Assembly: GCF_001956695.1 (NCBI RefSeq)
Contig: NZ_CP019070.1
Coordinates: 1,116,001-1,180,000, forward strand
Reading direction: 5' to 3'
Length of the DNA stretch: 64,000 nt
Source: Poseidonibacter parvus
GTDB taxonomy: Bacteria > Campylobacterota > Campylobacteria > Campylobacterales > Arcobacteraceae
Below are positions 17,929 to 27,338 of the stretch, one piece after another; position 1 is the first letter of the stretch; each line of letters opens with the position of its first letter. Position numbers and translations under genes: made by a program. The notes below the pieces were generated by a model. That model did no database searches and was not told the DNA's origin. It worked only from the letters and a program-made list of their open reading frames with translations.

Positions 17929-19077
17929 TTAGTTCTTCACTTCTACAAATTTTGAGTTTTCATAATGAAATAGATAAACTTTATTTAAAAGTTGTGTGTT
18001 TCTAAAGTTTAAATATATTCCATCTAATGAATTATAAGGTGTTTTTTTCAATGCACTTAGAAATTTCTTTCTTGTTAAGTCTCCTTTTACTCTATTTAAT
18101 GCATTAACTAATATTTTTGCACTAAGATAAGCTTCCAATGAAATAAAACCAAGTTCTTCTTCAGGGTAGTATTTTTTCATCAATGTTTGATATCCTAAAA
18201 TTGTAGGAATACTAGTATCTGTATAGTTTGGAACAACTTGTGAAAACAAAAGATTATTAGTATTTGTATTTTGTTTTTTTAACTCTTTTATCATTTCATT
18301 TGCATCTCCAAATGAAATATTGCAAAATATTGCATCTTTTAAATATTCATTTTCTTTTGCTTTTTTTATAAATAAAGAGTTTGTTTTATAAGCTCCAACC
18401 ATAACTATTGCTTGCGGGTGTGCATCTTTGATTTCATTAAAAGCATGGTTTATTGAAAATGTATTTCTTTTATATGAACCTTGTGCTACTAAAGATAAAT
18501 TTCTTTTTTCTAAAGATTTTAATAATGATATGTAACCTTCTTCTCCATAATCATCATTTTGATAAAAAACTGCAATTGATGTTAATCCTTTATCGTCATG
18601 TAAATGAGAAACAATAGCTTCGATTTCCTCTTCATAAGAACTTCTAAAATTCACTAAGTTTTCTTTTTTACTGTTTCTTAAAAATGAAGCTCCTGTAAAA
18701 GCTCCAAAGAAAGGAATATCTTCATCATATAAAATTGGTAAAATACTTTTAACCGTTGGAGTTCCTACAAAACCAAAAAGTGCAAAGACATTATCTTTAA
18801 ATGTAAGATTGTTAGTATTATCTATTGTAAGCTCTGGTTCATATTTATCATCATAAATTAAAAAATCAATTTTTTTATTTCCTAGAATATTTTTTTCATT
18901 CACAAACTTAAAATATGAGTTTGCTCCTGCAGTTACTGAATCACCCCATGCTTTTATTATTCCTGTTTTAGGAATGGATGTTCCAATAGTAATAGTTTTA
19001 CTTGTAAATACTTCATCCTTAAAATAAATATATAGTAATGCAAAAATAAAAAGTAATATAGGTATACGTTTAATCAT
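17929..19077 (-). CDS. Periplasmic Leu/Ile/Val-type ligand-binding protein, probable sensor partner
   Basis: The 382-residue protein has an N-terminal signal or anchor segment (about 5-18, IPILLFIFALLYIYF) and a type I periplasmic-binding fold. Blocks seen are IGTSIPKTGIIKAWGDSVTAGANSYF, FALFGFVGTPTVKSILP, SIAVFYQNDDYGEEG and LGFISLEAYLSAKILVNAL, as in amino-acid/amide ABC receptors. No transporter genes follow; instead a histidine kinase starts 1 base downstream. It therefore probably presents a ligand to that kinase. The ligand is not readable from sequence. Confidence 0.85.
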   Translation of the reverse strand: MIKRIPILLFIFALLYIYFKDEVFTSKTITIGTSIPKTGIIKAWGDSVTAGANSYFKFVNEKNILGNKKIDFLIYDDKYEPELTIDNTNNLTFKDNVFALFGFVGTPTVKSILPILYDEDIPFFGAFTGASFLRNSKKENLVNFRSSYEEEIEAIVSHLHDDKGLTSIAVFYQNDDYGEEGYISLLKSLEKRNLSLVAQGSYKRNTFSINHAFNEIKDAHPQAIVMVGAYKTNSLFIKKAKENEYLKDAIFCNISFGDANEMIKELKKQNTNTNNLLFSQVVPNYTDTSIPTILGYQTLMKKYYPEEELGFISLEAYLSAKILVNALNRVKGDLTRKKFLSALKKTPYNSLDGIYLNFRNTQLLNKVYLFHYENSKFVEVKN

Positions 19078-19269
19078 AAGACAGTTTACTAAAAAATGAA
19101 CAAAATATGGCTTTAATTATTTAGATATAAAAATAATTAAATTTAAATTAGAGGTTAAAAGTAACAGTCTATTTTTTTTTGGTAAAATATTTTTTAACTT
19201 TTAAGCTTTGTTTAATTTTTATACATATATTATTAAAATAAAATATTATTGACTAAAAAGGCATGTTAA
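19078..19269. promoter_or_regulatory. Divergent promoter region between the sensor operon and the fdh operon
   Basis: This 192-base AT-rich gap separates the minus-strand sensor operon from the plus-strand fdh operon, so both promoters must lie here. AAAAAGG about 10 bases before the ATG at 19270 is the ribosome site. TATATTATTAAAATAAAATATTATT upstream holds several -10-like hexamers. I found no strong palindrome. Confidence 0.45.
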
Positions 19270-20958
19270 ATGCAAGAATTTATTTATTATAACCCAAAAG
19301 AACTAGATTTCCCACTAAGTGAAGAAATTTTAGTTACAACAAATATCGAAGATACAAAAGAAAAGAATTTTTTAATATCAAATACAAAAGAAGTACAATC
19401 AGAATTAAACGCAAGTGAAATAGAATTTTATATAAATAATTCAAAAGATTCAGTATCAGCAAAAATTGAAAATGTATTAAAGCTTTATGAAATTGCTGCA
19501 AGTAAATATGATTTTGCACAAGATATATCTTATTCAGAAGAAGTTTCAAAACAATTATTACTAATTACAAACTCTCAAGAAGAATATGAAGCTTTTACAG
19601 CCTGTATAATGCCTGATGATTTTGAACTATTTTCTGTAAATGAAGATATTGTAAAAGAAATCTCAGGCCATATTGGAAATCTTACAGTTATAGTTGATGA
19701 TGAAGGTAAAGATGTTACTTTAAACGTTTCTCAAATTGTTTGGTTTGATGCTAAACAAATAGGTCTTAATCAAAGTGGAACATTTGATCCAAATCTTTCA
19801 AGTGTAGAAGAAGTTGTACAAACTTTAAAAGAGAATATTAATGAATATTCTTACAAAAAATTTACAACATATGATCAAAGTATTTGCCAGTATCATGAAA
19901 GAAGAGAAGAAATTTGTTCTAAATGTGAAGAGGTTTGTCCAACTGTTGCAATCACTAAAGATGATGAAACAAAAACATTAGGCTTTTCTCAAATTGATTG
20001 TCATGGTTGTGGTGGTTGTGTTTCTGTTTGTCCAAGTGGTGCAATAGATTATGCTCCATCAAACAAAGAGTCATTATTTGAAATGAGTAAGTTCTATGAA
20101 GAAACACACCCTTTAGTAGTTCCTGAAAAAATGAATATAGGTGATTTAAATCTTTCTTTAAAAGAAAATGTTTTACCTTTTGCAGTTGAAGGAGAAAAGT
20201 TTTTACATGAAGCTTCATTTTTAACACTACTTCAAATATCTGGTTCACAAGTAATTTTCTATAGTGATTTTATTTCAAAAGGAAGTGGAGATGCTATTAG
20301 AATTGTAAATGATATTTATCAAGCTAAATATGGTAAAGATGCTATTTTAGTTGCTATGAACGAAGAAGAACTTCAAAATGCACTTGAAGAAGTTTCATTT
20401 ATTGAAGGTTCAGAATTTAACTTCAATCAAGATACACTTAAAAAAAGAGAAATTTTCTCTCATAGATTACAAAAAATTGTAGGTGATGAAGATTTAGGTG
20501 AGGTTAAAACTGGAGAACACGTTCATTATGGACTTGTAAAAGTAAATGAAGATAAATGTACTTTATGTCTAGTTTGTGTGGGAGCTTGTAATGTTGATGC
20601 ACTACAAGCAGATGCAAGTGATAATACTTTAAGACTTAATCCATCATTATGTACATCATGTGGTTATTGTGAAGTTTCATGTCCTGAAGCTGATTGTTTA
20701 ACTATTGAAAGAGATGTAATAAAATTAGAGCCAACTTGGTTTAAAGAAAGTGTTTTAGCACAAGATGAATTATTTGCATGTGTTGAGTGTGGGGTAGAGT
20801 TTGCAACAGTAAAATCTGTAACTAAAATTGCAGATATGATGGCTCCGTTATTCTCACATGACCCTGTTAAAGAGAGATCTTTATACTGTTGTGCTGATTG
20901 TAAACCAAAAATTATGATGCAAAATTATTATGATCAAAAAAATAAAGGAAATGACTAA
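19270..20958 (+). CDS. Multi-cluster 4Fe-4S ferredoxin-like protein of the formate dehydrogenase cluster
   Basis: The 562-residue cytoplasmic protein contains four ferredoxin-type Cys motifs in two pairs: CSKCEEVCP and CHGCGGCVSVCP in the middle (about 217-255), and CTLCLVCVGAC and CTSCGYCEVSCP later (about 435-480). The C-terminus has CVECGVEF and CCADC, a possible zinc or rubredoxin-like site. It heads the fdh operon and overlaps the next gene by one base. Such proteins commonly sit with FdhM-like chaperones in Campylobacter fdh loci. An electron-transfer or assembly role is inferred. Confidence 0.88.
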   Translation: MQEFIYYNPKELDFPLSEEILVTTNIEDTKEKNFLISNTKEVQSELNASEIEFYINNSKDSVSAKIENVLKLYEIAASKYDFAQDISYSEEVSKQLLLITNSQEEYEAFTACIMPDDFELFSVNEDIVKEISGHIGNLTVIVDDEGKDVTLNVSQIVWFDAKQIGLNQSGTFDPNLSSVEEVVQTLKENINEYSYKKFTTYDQSICQYHERREEICSKCEEVCPTVAITKDDETKTLGFSQIDCHGCGGCVSVCPSGAIDYAPSNKESLFEMSKFYEETHPLVVPEKMNIGDLNLSLKENVLPFAVEGEKFLHEASFLTLLQISGSQVIFYSDFISKGSGDAIRIVNDIYQAKYGKDAILVAMNEEELQNALEEVSFIEGSEFNFNQDTLKKREIFSHRLQKIVGDEDLGEVKTGEHVHYGLVKVNEDKCTLCLVCVGACNVDALQADASDNTLRLNPSLCTSCGYCEVSCPEADCLTIERDVIKLEPTWFKESVLAQDELFACVECGVEFATVKSVTKIADMMAPLFSHDPVKERSLYCCADCKPKIMMQNYYDQKNKGND

Positions 20959-21731
20959 TGCAAGATACTCAAGGAATAAATAAAGCTAGAGCTCTTTATT
21001 ATAATTTATTTGCAAACTTTTTTATAGTTTCATCTAAAAGTGAAAACTATTTTGAATTAGTAAGATTAATTAATATTCTAAAAGATAGTCCTTTAGATAT
21101 TGAATCAGGAAAAGCTTTACAAAATATTTCAGATGAATTAGATCCTAGTTCAAATGTTGCTTTAGTTCAAGAATTTGATGATTTATTTCATAGTCCTTTA
21201 AACAAAAAAATAAGACTTACAGCTTCTTATTATGATGAAGGTGTTGAATCAGGTAAAAAAAGAGTAGAAATGATTCAATTTGTTGCAAAAACAAAGCTAA
21301 GACGTGATGAAAAAAGCTATTTTGATTATGAAGATTCAATTGGATTTATTTTTTCTTTTATGGCTCAATTATGTGATAATATTGCTAATGGAGAAAAAGA
21401 GTATGAAAATACAGTTCATTGTATTTTCTCACAAATTTTAAATGATTTTGTAGATGAGTTTGCAAAAGAAGTTTATGAAAGTGAAAATGCAAAAATATTT
21501 GCACAATTGATGATTGTATTACACTCATTTGCTGAATTTGAAAGATTATATTTAGAAGTTTCAAAACCAAAGCCAAAAGAAAAAATTAAAAAAGAAGTAA
21601 AAAGTGATGGAATTTCTGATGAAGAATTAGAAAGACGAGCAAAAAATAAAGCTTTAAAAGCTTTAGGTCCAAAAGAAGACATAGTTACAGGACCTGTTGA
21701 TACAGCAACAGCAATGGAAACAGATATATAA
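20958..21731 (+). CDS. TorD/NarJ-family chaperone for formate dehydrogenase (FdhM-like)
   Basis: The 257-residue protein has the helical TorD-family layout: ARALYYNLFANFFIV at the N-terminus, VALVQEFDDLFHSP in the middle, then ASYYDEGVESGKKRVEM and DSIGFIFSFMAQL. TorD chaperones bind the TAT signal and apoenzyme of molybdo/tungstopterin enzymes until cofactor is inserted. It lies directly before the TAT protein and fdhA. The C-terminal 60 residues are charged and low in complexity (KPKPKEKIKKEVK). Confidence 0.85.
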   Translation: MQDTQGINKARALYYNLFANFFIVSSKSENYFELVRLINILKDSPLDIESGKALQNISDELDPSSNVALVQEFDDLFHSPLNKKIRLTASYYDEGVESGKKRVEMIQFVAKTKLRRDEKSYFDYEDSIGFIFSFMAQLCDNIANGEKEYENTVHCIFSQILNDFVDEFAKEVYESENAKIFAQLMIVLHSFAEFERLYLEVSKPKPKEKIKKEVKSDGISDEELERRAKNKALKALGPKEDIVTGPVDTATAMETDI

Positions 21732-21823
21732 ATAATAAATCCTTAGAGATTTTATTAAGAAAATTAAGTTTTTTTAATAAAGTCTCTAATTCAAGGGACT
21801 TAATTTCTATAAGGAGGTCAGTC

Positions 21824-22036
21824 ATGCAAGAAAGTAGAAGAAATTTTGCAAAGAAGACAGCACTTGTTGCTGCGGGTGCTGCAGCAGTTGCGGGAACTAG
21901 TGTATTGGCGGCTAACGGTGATTCACATACACAAAGTGATGAAAATAATGGTGTTGTTTTAGGAAGCTCTACAAAAAAAGAGATTCTATACAAAAAATCT
22001 GCGGCTTGGGAAGAATATTACAAGACTGCAAAATAA
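21824..22036 (+). CDS. Small TAT-signal protein of the formate dehydrogenase complex
   Basis: This 70-residue protein begins with a twin-arginine signal (ESRRNFAKKTALVAAGAAAVAG) and leaves a short exported region ending in KSAAWEEYYKTAK. An AAGGAGG ribosome site precedes the ATG. Proteins of this kind precede fdhA in Campylobacterota and are annotated as formate dehydrogenase region TAT targets. It lies 12 bases before fdhA and may be a small subunit or escort; its function is unproven. Confidence 0.88.
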   Translation: MQESRRNFAKKTALVAAGAAAVAGTSVLAANGDSHTQSDENNGVVLGSSTKKEILYKKSAAWEEYYKTAK

Positions 22037-22048
22037 AAGGAGTAATGT

Positions 22049-24880
22049 ATGTCAGCAAATACATATGAAACTCTAAATGCAAAGGTAGGAAGACGGTCAT
22101 TTATGAAAATGGCTGCGGTTGCTACTGCATTTGGTGTTACGTCTTCTTTTGCTAGTACAAATGCAACTAGAAAAGCTACAGAGGAAGAGATTAAAAATCC
22201 ATTCCCTGGTTCAAAAATGGTGAAAACTGTTTGTACAGCTTGTTCTGTTGGTTGTGGTGTAATAGCAGAAGTACAAAATGGCGTGTGGGTAAGACAAGAA
22301 GTTGCTCAAGATCACCCTGTATCACTTGGAGGGCACTGCTGTAAAGGTGCTGATATGATTGATATGGTTAGATCAGAAGTAAGACTTAAGCATCCAATGG
22401 TTAAGAAAGATGGACAATGGAAAAGAATTTCTTGGGATGAAGCTTTAGATGGTATTGCTTCAAAATTAGAAGATCTTAGACAAAAAGATGGTCCAGATTC
22501 AACAATGTTTTTAGGATCAGCAAAATTCGGTAATGAGCAATCATATTATTACAGAAAATTTGCTGCAATGTTTGGAACTAATAATATAGATCACCAAGCT
22601 AGAATTTGACATAGCTCAACAGTTGCCGGGGTGGCAAACACATGGGGTTATGGTGCTATGACAAATTCTTTAGGAGATATTCAAAATTCTAAAGCGATAA
22701 TTATTTTTGGAGCAAATCCAGCAGTAAATCATCCAGTAGGGTTCCAACATTTCTTAAAAGCAAAAGAAAGAAATAACACAAAGATTATTGTAGTAGATCC
22801 TAGATTTACTAAAACAGCAGCAAAAGCTGATTATTATGCACAAATTAGACCTGGTACTGATATTCCATTTATGTATGGAATGTTAAATATCATCTTTAAA
22901 AATAATTGGCATGATAAAAACTTTATCAACGATAGAGTTTTTGGTATGAAAGATATCATGGAAGAGGCTAAAAATTGGCCTATTGAAAAAGTTGCAGAAG
23001 TAACGGGTGTTGATGCAGATTTAATTGTACAAATTACTAAGCATTACGCACACAATACACCAGGTACATTAATTTGGGCTATGGGATTAACGCAACACAC
23101 AAATGGTACTTCTAATACAAGAATGGCTCCAATTTTACAATTGGCACTTGGTAATATGGGTGTTGAAGGTGGTGGAACTAATATTCTTAGAGGTCATGAT
23201 AATGTTCAAGGTGCAACTGATTTTGGTTGTTTAGCTGATTCATTACCTGGTTATTATGGTTTATCAGAAGGTTCATGGAAATACTTCGCTTCTTCATGGG
23301 GTGTAGATTTTGATTGGCTTCAAGGTAGATTTAAAGATCCTTCATGGATGGGTAAAAAAGGTTTCACATTAGCTAGATGGTGGGCTGGTGTACTTGGTGA
23401 AAATGAAGGCGAAGATGCAATTCACAATGCAGGAACAAGATTAAAAGCTTTATTTGTTATGGGTAATGGTATTACATCAACTGCACAAACAAAAAAAGTT
23501 AAAGAAGCTCTAGATAACTTAGACATTGCAGTATTCTGTGATCCATTTGTTAATGAGGGTGCTATTATAACTGATAAGCAAAATGATGTGTATATTTTAC
23601 CAGCAGCTACTCAGTTTGAAACAAGCGGTTCAGTAACAGCTACAAATAGATCTGCTCAATGGAGAGATAAAGTAGTTGAACCAATGTTTGAATCTAAAAC
23701 AGATGAAGACATTATGTTTGAATTAGCAAAAAGACTTGGATTCTATGATGAATTTACAGCTGGTATGAAAATGAATGATGATAAAAAAGATTTCAAATGG
23801 CCAGAAGATGCAACAGATGAGATAGCTAGAATTATCAAAACTATTGGATTAACAGGTTGGACAGCTAAAAGATTAAAAGCACACCAAGAAAATTGGCACA
23901 TGTTTGACGAAGTAACTTTAAGAGGTTATGGAGATATGACTGGTGAGTACTATGGTTTACCATGGCCTTGTTGGACAGAAGGACATTCAGGAAGTCCAGT
24001 ACTATACAATATTAACAGAAGTGTTAAAGAAGGTGGTATGGGATTCAGAAACAGATTTGGTATGGAAAGAGATGGTGAGAATTTACTAGCTGGTAAAGGT
24101 AGTGCACCAAAAGCTTCAAGTAACAAAGATGGATATCCTGAAATTAATAAAGATAACATTGAAGCTGTTTTAGGAATTACTTTAACAGAAGATGAGAAAT
24201 CTAGAATTGGTAAAAACTGGAAAGTTGATAAATCAAATATTATTGCTGAAAAATGTATGGAAGCTGGAATAGCTCCTTATGGAAATGCAAAAGCAAGAGC
24301 AAAAGTATGGGGATGGGCAGATGAGATTCCAAAACATAGAGAACCTCTACATTCGCCTAGAACAGATTTAACAAAAGATTATCCAAGTTTTGCAGATAAG
24401 CCAAATCACTGGAGAGTAGATACAAGATATATTTCTGAGCAAACTAAACAAGATTGGGCAAAAGATTTCCCAATTAACCTTGTAACAGGAAGACTTGTAA
24501 ATATGAATGGTGCTGGTATGGAAAATAGAGCATCTAAGTATCTTGCAAAATTAACACCAGAAATGTTCTGTGATATTAATCCAGATTTAGCTGGTAGATA
24601 CGGAATTAGAGATGGTTCAATGATGTGGATTCATTCACCTCAAGGAACTAAAATTAAAGTAAAAGCACATTATTCTTATTCAGTTAGTCCTGATAGAATA
24701 TTTATTCCAATTCACTTCGCAGGTGTAATGGAAGGTGAAAGTTTACTTCATAAGTATCCTGATGGAACTGCTCCTTATGCTACAGGTGAGAGTGCAAATA
24801 CTGTTACTAACTACGGTTATGACATTGTTACTCAAATACCTGAGACTAAGGGTGGATTATGTCAGATATCAAGAGTGTAG
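22049..24880 (+). CDS. fdhA: Formate dehydrogenase catalytic subunit FdhA, selenoprotein (TGA at codon 187)
   Basis: FdhA oxidises formate at a Mo/W-bis-pterin centre in the periplasm. A frame that stops at the TGA at 22607-22609 would give only 186 residues. The frame continues without a break to 24880, giving 943 residues in all. The sequence around the TGA reads NIDHQARI-U-HSSTVAGVANT, the known Sec (or Cys) metal-ligand site of formate dehydrogenases. The N-terminus has a TAT signal (GRRSFMKMAAVATAF) and a 4Fe-4S motif (CTACSVGCGV...HCCKG). Molybdopterin-binding blocks follow (GMGVEGGGTNILRGHDNVQGATD; near the end GRLVNMNGAGMENRAS). Ribosome site AAAGGAG precedes the second of two close ATGs. 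Confidence 0.97.
22607..22645 (+). promoter_or_regulatory. Sec TGA codon and SECIS hairpin of fdhA
   Basis: The TGA at 22607-22609 is followed 12 bases later by GTTGCC (22622-22627), loop GGGGT and GGCAA (22633-22637). These form a short stem with a G-rich apical loop, the layout SelB needs just after UGA. As in selD, the loop codons (CCG GGG GTG) are unusually G/C-rich for this genome. Confidence 0.75.
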
Positions 24881-24889
24881 GAGAGCAAA

Positions 24890-25504
24890 ATGAGTAATAA
24901 TAATGTAGATTTCGCAAGTATGAGATTTTACTGTGATGAAAACAGATGTATTCATTGTGATGGTTGTTCAGTTGCTTGTGCCGAAGCTCATGAGTTACCT
25001 GTTGAGATCTCTAGAAGAAAAGTTGTAACTGTAAACGAAGGTAAGCAAGGGATGGAGTTTTCTTTATCTGTTGCTTGTATGCACTGTACAGATGCACCTT
25101 GTGAGCAAGTATGTCCAGTAGATTGTTTTTACATTAGACAAGATGGTATTGTTTTACATGATAAAGATAAATGTATTGGTTGTTCATATTGTTTATATGC
25201 TTGTCCATTTGGAGCTCCACAGTTCCCTAAAAATGGAGCATTTGGAACAAAAGGTGTAATGGATAAGTGTACTATGTGTGCTGGTGGTCCATTAGAAACA
25301 AATAGTGAACATGAAAGAGAATTATACGGTCAGAATAGAATTTCTGAAGGTAGAGTTCCTGTTTGTGCTGCTATGTGTTCAACAAAAGCTTTATTAGTAG
25401 GTGATGCAGAATCTGTATCAAATATTTTTAGAGAAAGAGTAATGGCATCTGGACATGGAGTTCAGTCTGCACCTTACGGTTGGGATAAAGCGTATGGAAA
25501 ATAA
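24890..25504 (+). CDS. fdhB: Formate dehydrogenase iron-sulfur subunit FdhB
   Basis: The 204-residue protein has the four-cluster ferredoxin pattern of FdhB/NrfC/DmsB subunits: CDENRCIHCDGCSVAC, CMHCTDAPCEQVCPVDC, CIGCSYCLYACP and CTMC with CAAMC. It passes electrons from FdhA to the cytochrome subunit. No signal peptide is present, so it is expected to be exported with FdhA via the TAT system. It starts 9 bases after fdhA and overlaps fdhC by 11 bases. Confidence 0.95.
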   Translation: MSNNNVDFASMRFYCDENRCIHCDGCSVACAEAHELPVEISRRKVVTVNEGKQGMEFSLSVACMHCTDAPCEQVCPVDCFYIRQDGIVLHDKDKCIGCSYCLYACPFGAPQFPKNGAFGTKGVMDKCTMCAGGPLETNSEHERELYGQNRISEGRVPVCAAMCSTKALLVGDAESVSNIFRERVMASGHGVQSAPYGWDKAYGK

Positions 25505-26453
25505 AAGTTTTCTAAGTGAGTATAAGGTCTATTTAATTATAGGCCTTCTATTCGTCCTTTTAACATATTGGTACTTTTGGTTAGCAACTATTGCAGATAT
25601 TTCATATGTATATGAATTTATTTTACAAATGCTGCAAGGTAATTTTACAGGGCAAATTGTTCCATTTGAAAGTTTAACTAACTATCAACAAATGGAAGTT
25701 GGTTTATTTGGACCAGATTACCATTCAATTGCACCAGAAGTAATAAGAGCATTTGAAGAGAGACAACATTTACTACCTATAGTATTTTTAGTTGAATTTT
25801 TATTGTTCTTAACAATGTTTATTGTTGCAAAGGGAAGAAAACAAGCAAAAATTACTAGAGCAGAAGATACTGTTCAAGTATATTCTATTTTTCAAAGATT
25901 AGTACTAATGTTAAATATTATCATTATGATATATTTATTTATCACTGGTTTTTCAATTACATTTGGAAATGTAACTGGTGGTGGAGAAATTGCTAGATTT
26001 ATGAGAGCAACTCATGAAATTGTTGGAGTAGGTTGGATACCAGTTTGGCTTATTATGACAATAATTGCTTTTAAAGATCATAAGTATTTTGCAAGACCAA
26101 GTATGAAGATTTGGAATAAGATCTTTTTGCGAGGAAAATATGAAGCAATGAATAGAATTAATTATTATGCGTACGTAGCTTTTGGCTTCTTACTTGTATT
26201 AAGTGGTTTTATTATTTGGTTTATGTTCCCTGATGCAGCAACACATGCTGAAACTATTCAGGTTAAAAGATTGCTTTTATTTGTTCACTTTATGGGAAGT
26301 GCGATTATTTCGTTCTTTACATTTGAAACAATTTATTCATATTTTGTTTCAGTGAAAGGTTATATTCCTGGTATAATTACTGGAAGATTACCTGTTGAAT
26401 ATTTAGAACAATTTAGACCAGAAATTTTAGAATACGAAGATTTAAAAAAATAG
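25494..26453 (+). CDS. fdhC: Formate dehydrogenase cytochrome b subunit FdhC
   Basis: I chose the ATG at 25494 (MENKSFLSEYKVYLII); an earlier in-frame start at 25455 would lie deeper in fdhB. The 319-residue membrane protein has about five hydrophobic segments, an extended first periplasmic loop (GNFTGQIVPFESL), and histidines in membrane helices (RATHEIVGVGW, LFVHFMGSAII) suited to b-heme ligation. It links FdhAB to the quinone pool. It ends the fdhABC unit before a strong terminator. Confidence 0.93.
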   Translation: MENKSFLSEYKVYLIIGLLFVLLTYWYFWLATIADISYVYEFILQMLQGNFTGQIVPFESLTNYQQMEVGLFGPDYHSIAPEVIRAFEERQHLLPIVFLVEFLLFLTMFIVAKGRKQAKITRAEDTVQVYSIFQRLVLMLNIIIMIYLFITGFSITFGNVTGGGEIARFMRATHEIVGVGWIPVWLIMTIIAFKDHKYFARPSMKIWNKIFLRGKYEAMNRINYYAYVAFGFLLVLSGFIIWFMFPDAATHAETIQVKRLLLFVHFMGSAIISFFTFETIYSYFVSVKGYIPGIITGRLPVEYLEQFRPEILEYEDLKK

Positions 26454-26463
26454 ATTAAGTAGT

Positions 26464-26499
26464 TTTACTCCTTAGGGAGTAAAGCCTCTTTTCTTTTTT
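26464..26499 (+). terminator. Intrinsic terminator after fdhC
   Basis: Perfect 8-bp stem TTTACTCC-TTAG-GGAGTAAA (26464-26483), followed by GCC and a T-rich run (CTCTTTTCTTTTTT). It separates fdhABC from fdhD. Confidence 0.85.
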
Positions 26500-26540
26500 A
26501 TAATATAGATATATGCAAGATTTGCATATTAAGGAAAAAC

Positions 26541-27338
26541 ATGGAAAATATAGAAAACGCCAAATATTTAAAAACAGTAATTATTGACAAACTTATAGAA
26601 AATGAAGCGACAGAATTTGAGGATGTGACAATAGATGAATCACGTCTTAACTTGTATTTAAATGGTGAAAAAACTATATCTATGATGTGTATTCCAAAAG
26701 ATCAAGATGCTCATGCAATTGGTTTTTTAATGAGTGAGAATGTAATTTCAAGTGTTGATGATATAGAAGAATTAAGTGTTAGTGAAGATGGATTAAGAGT
26801 AGATGTAAAGGCTAAAATTAATGATGGTTCATTAGAAAACCTTTATAAAGAAAAAACACTTGTAAGTGGTTGTGGTGGTGGAGTTACTGGAAATATTGAA
26901 GGTTCTTTAGAAATACCTTTTAACCAAACTGCATTTACTATAAAACCAGAAACAATCTCAAAAGAAGTAAAAATCTTTTACAAAGAGAGTGAATTATATT
27001 ATCTAACTGGTTGTGTTCATAAAGCTATGATTTATTTACTAGATGGGTCTACTATTACTGCTGAAGATATTGGGCGACATAATGCAATTGATAAAGTTGT
27101 TGGTAAATGTAAATTAAAAGGTTTAGATACATCAAAATCAGTTTTATTTGTATCAGGACGTTTAAGTTCTGAAATGGTTACAAAAGCTGTAATGCACAAA
27201 ATTCCTATTATTGTATCAAGAACTGCACCTACATATTTAGGTGTGCAAGTTGCACATAAACATGGAGTTACAATGATAGGTTTTGCAAGAGGTAAAAAAA
27301 TGAATTTATATACACATCAAGGGAGAATAGATGTCTAG
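26541..27338 (+). CDS. fdhD: Formate dehydrogenase sulfur-carrier protein FdhD
   Basis: FdhD passes sulfur from a cysteine desulfurase to the FDH pterin cofactor. The 265 residues include the conserved HAIGFLMSENVIS, TITAEDIGRHNAIDKVVG, LFVSGRLSSEMVTKA and the SRTAPT(Y)LGV block. The loop that normally holds CGxCG reads SGCGGGVTG here (Cys111, no second Cys), and the later TGG(V)H motif reads TGCVHKA (Cys148). The next gene overlaps by 8 bases. A NifS-like gene three genes on could be its sulfur donor. Confidence 0.93.
   Translation: MENIENAKYLKTVIIDKLIENEATEFEDVTIDESRLNLYLNGEKTISMMCIPKDQDAHAIGFLMSENVISSVDDIEELSVSEDGLRVDVKAKINDGSLENLYKEKTLVSGCGGGVTGNIEGSLEIPFNQTAFTIKPETISKEVKIFYKESELYYLTGCVHKAMIYLLDGSTITAEDIGRHNAIDKVVGKCKLKGLDTSKSVLFVSGRLSSEMVTKAVMHKIPIIVSRTAPTYLGVQVAHKHGVTMIGFARGKKMNLYTHQGRIDV

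Noticed and set aside
19955-20248. Minus-strand His/Leu-rich frame within the ferredoxin-like gene
   Set aside because: It is antisense to clear 4Fe-4S motifs, and its composition (Leu/His/Gln-rich) is typical of antisense shadows in AT-rich genes.
22631-24880. Independent start of a second oxidoreductase gene
   Set aside because: The frame is continuous with fdhA through the Sec codon and has no ribosome site of its own.
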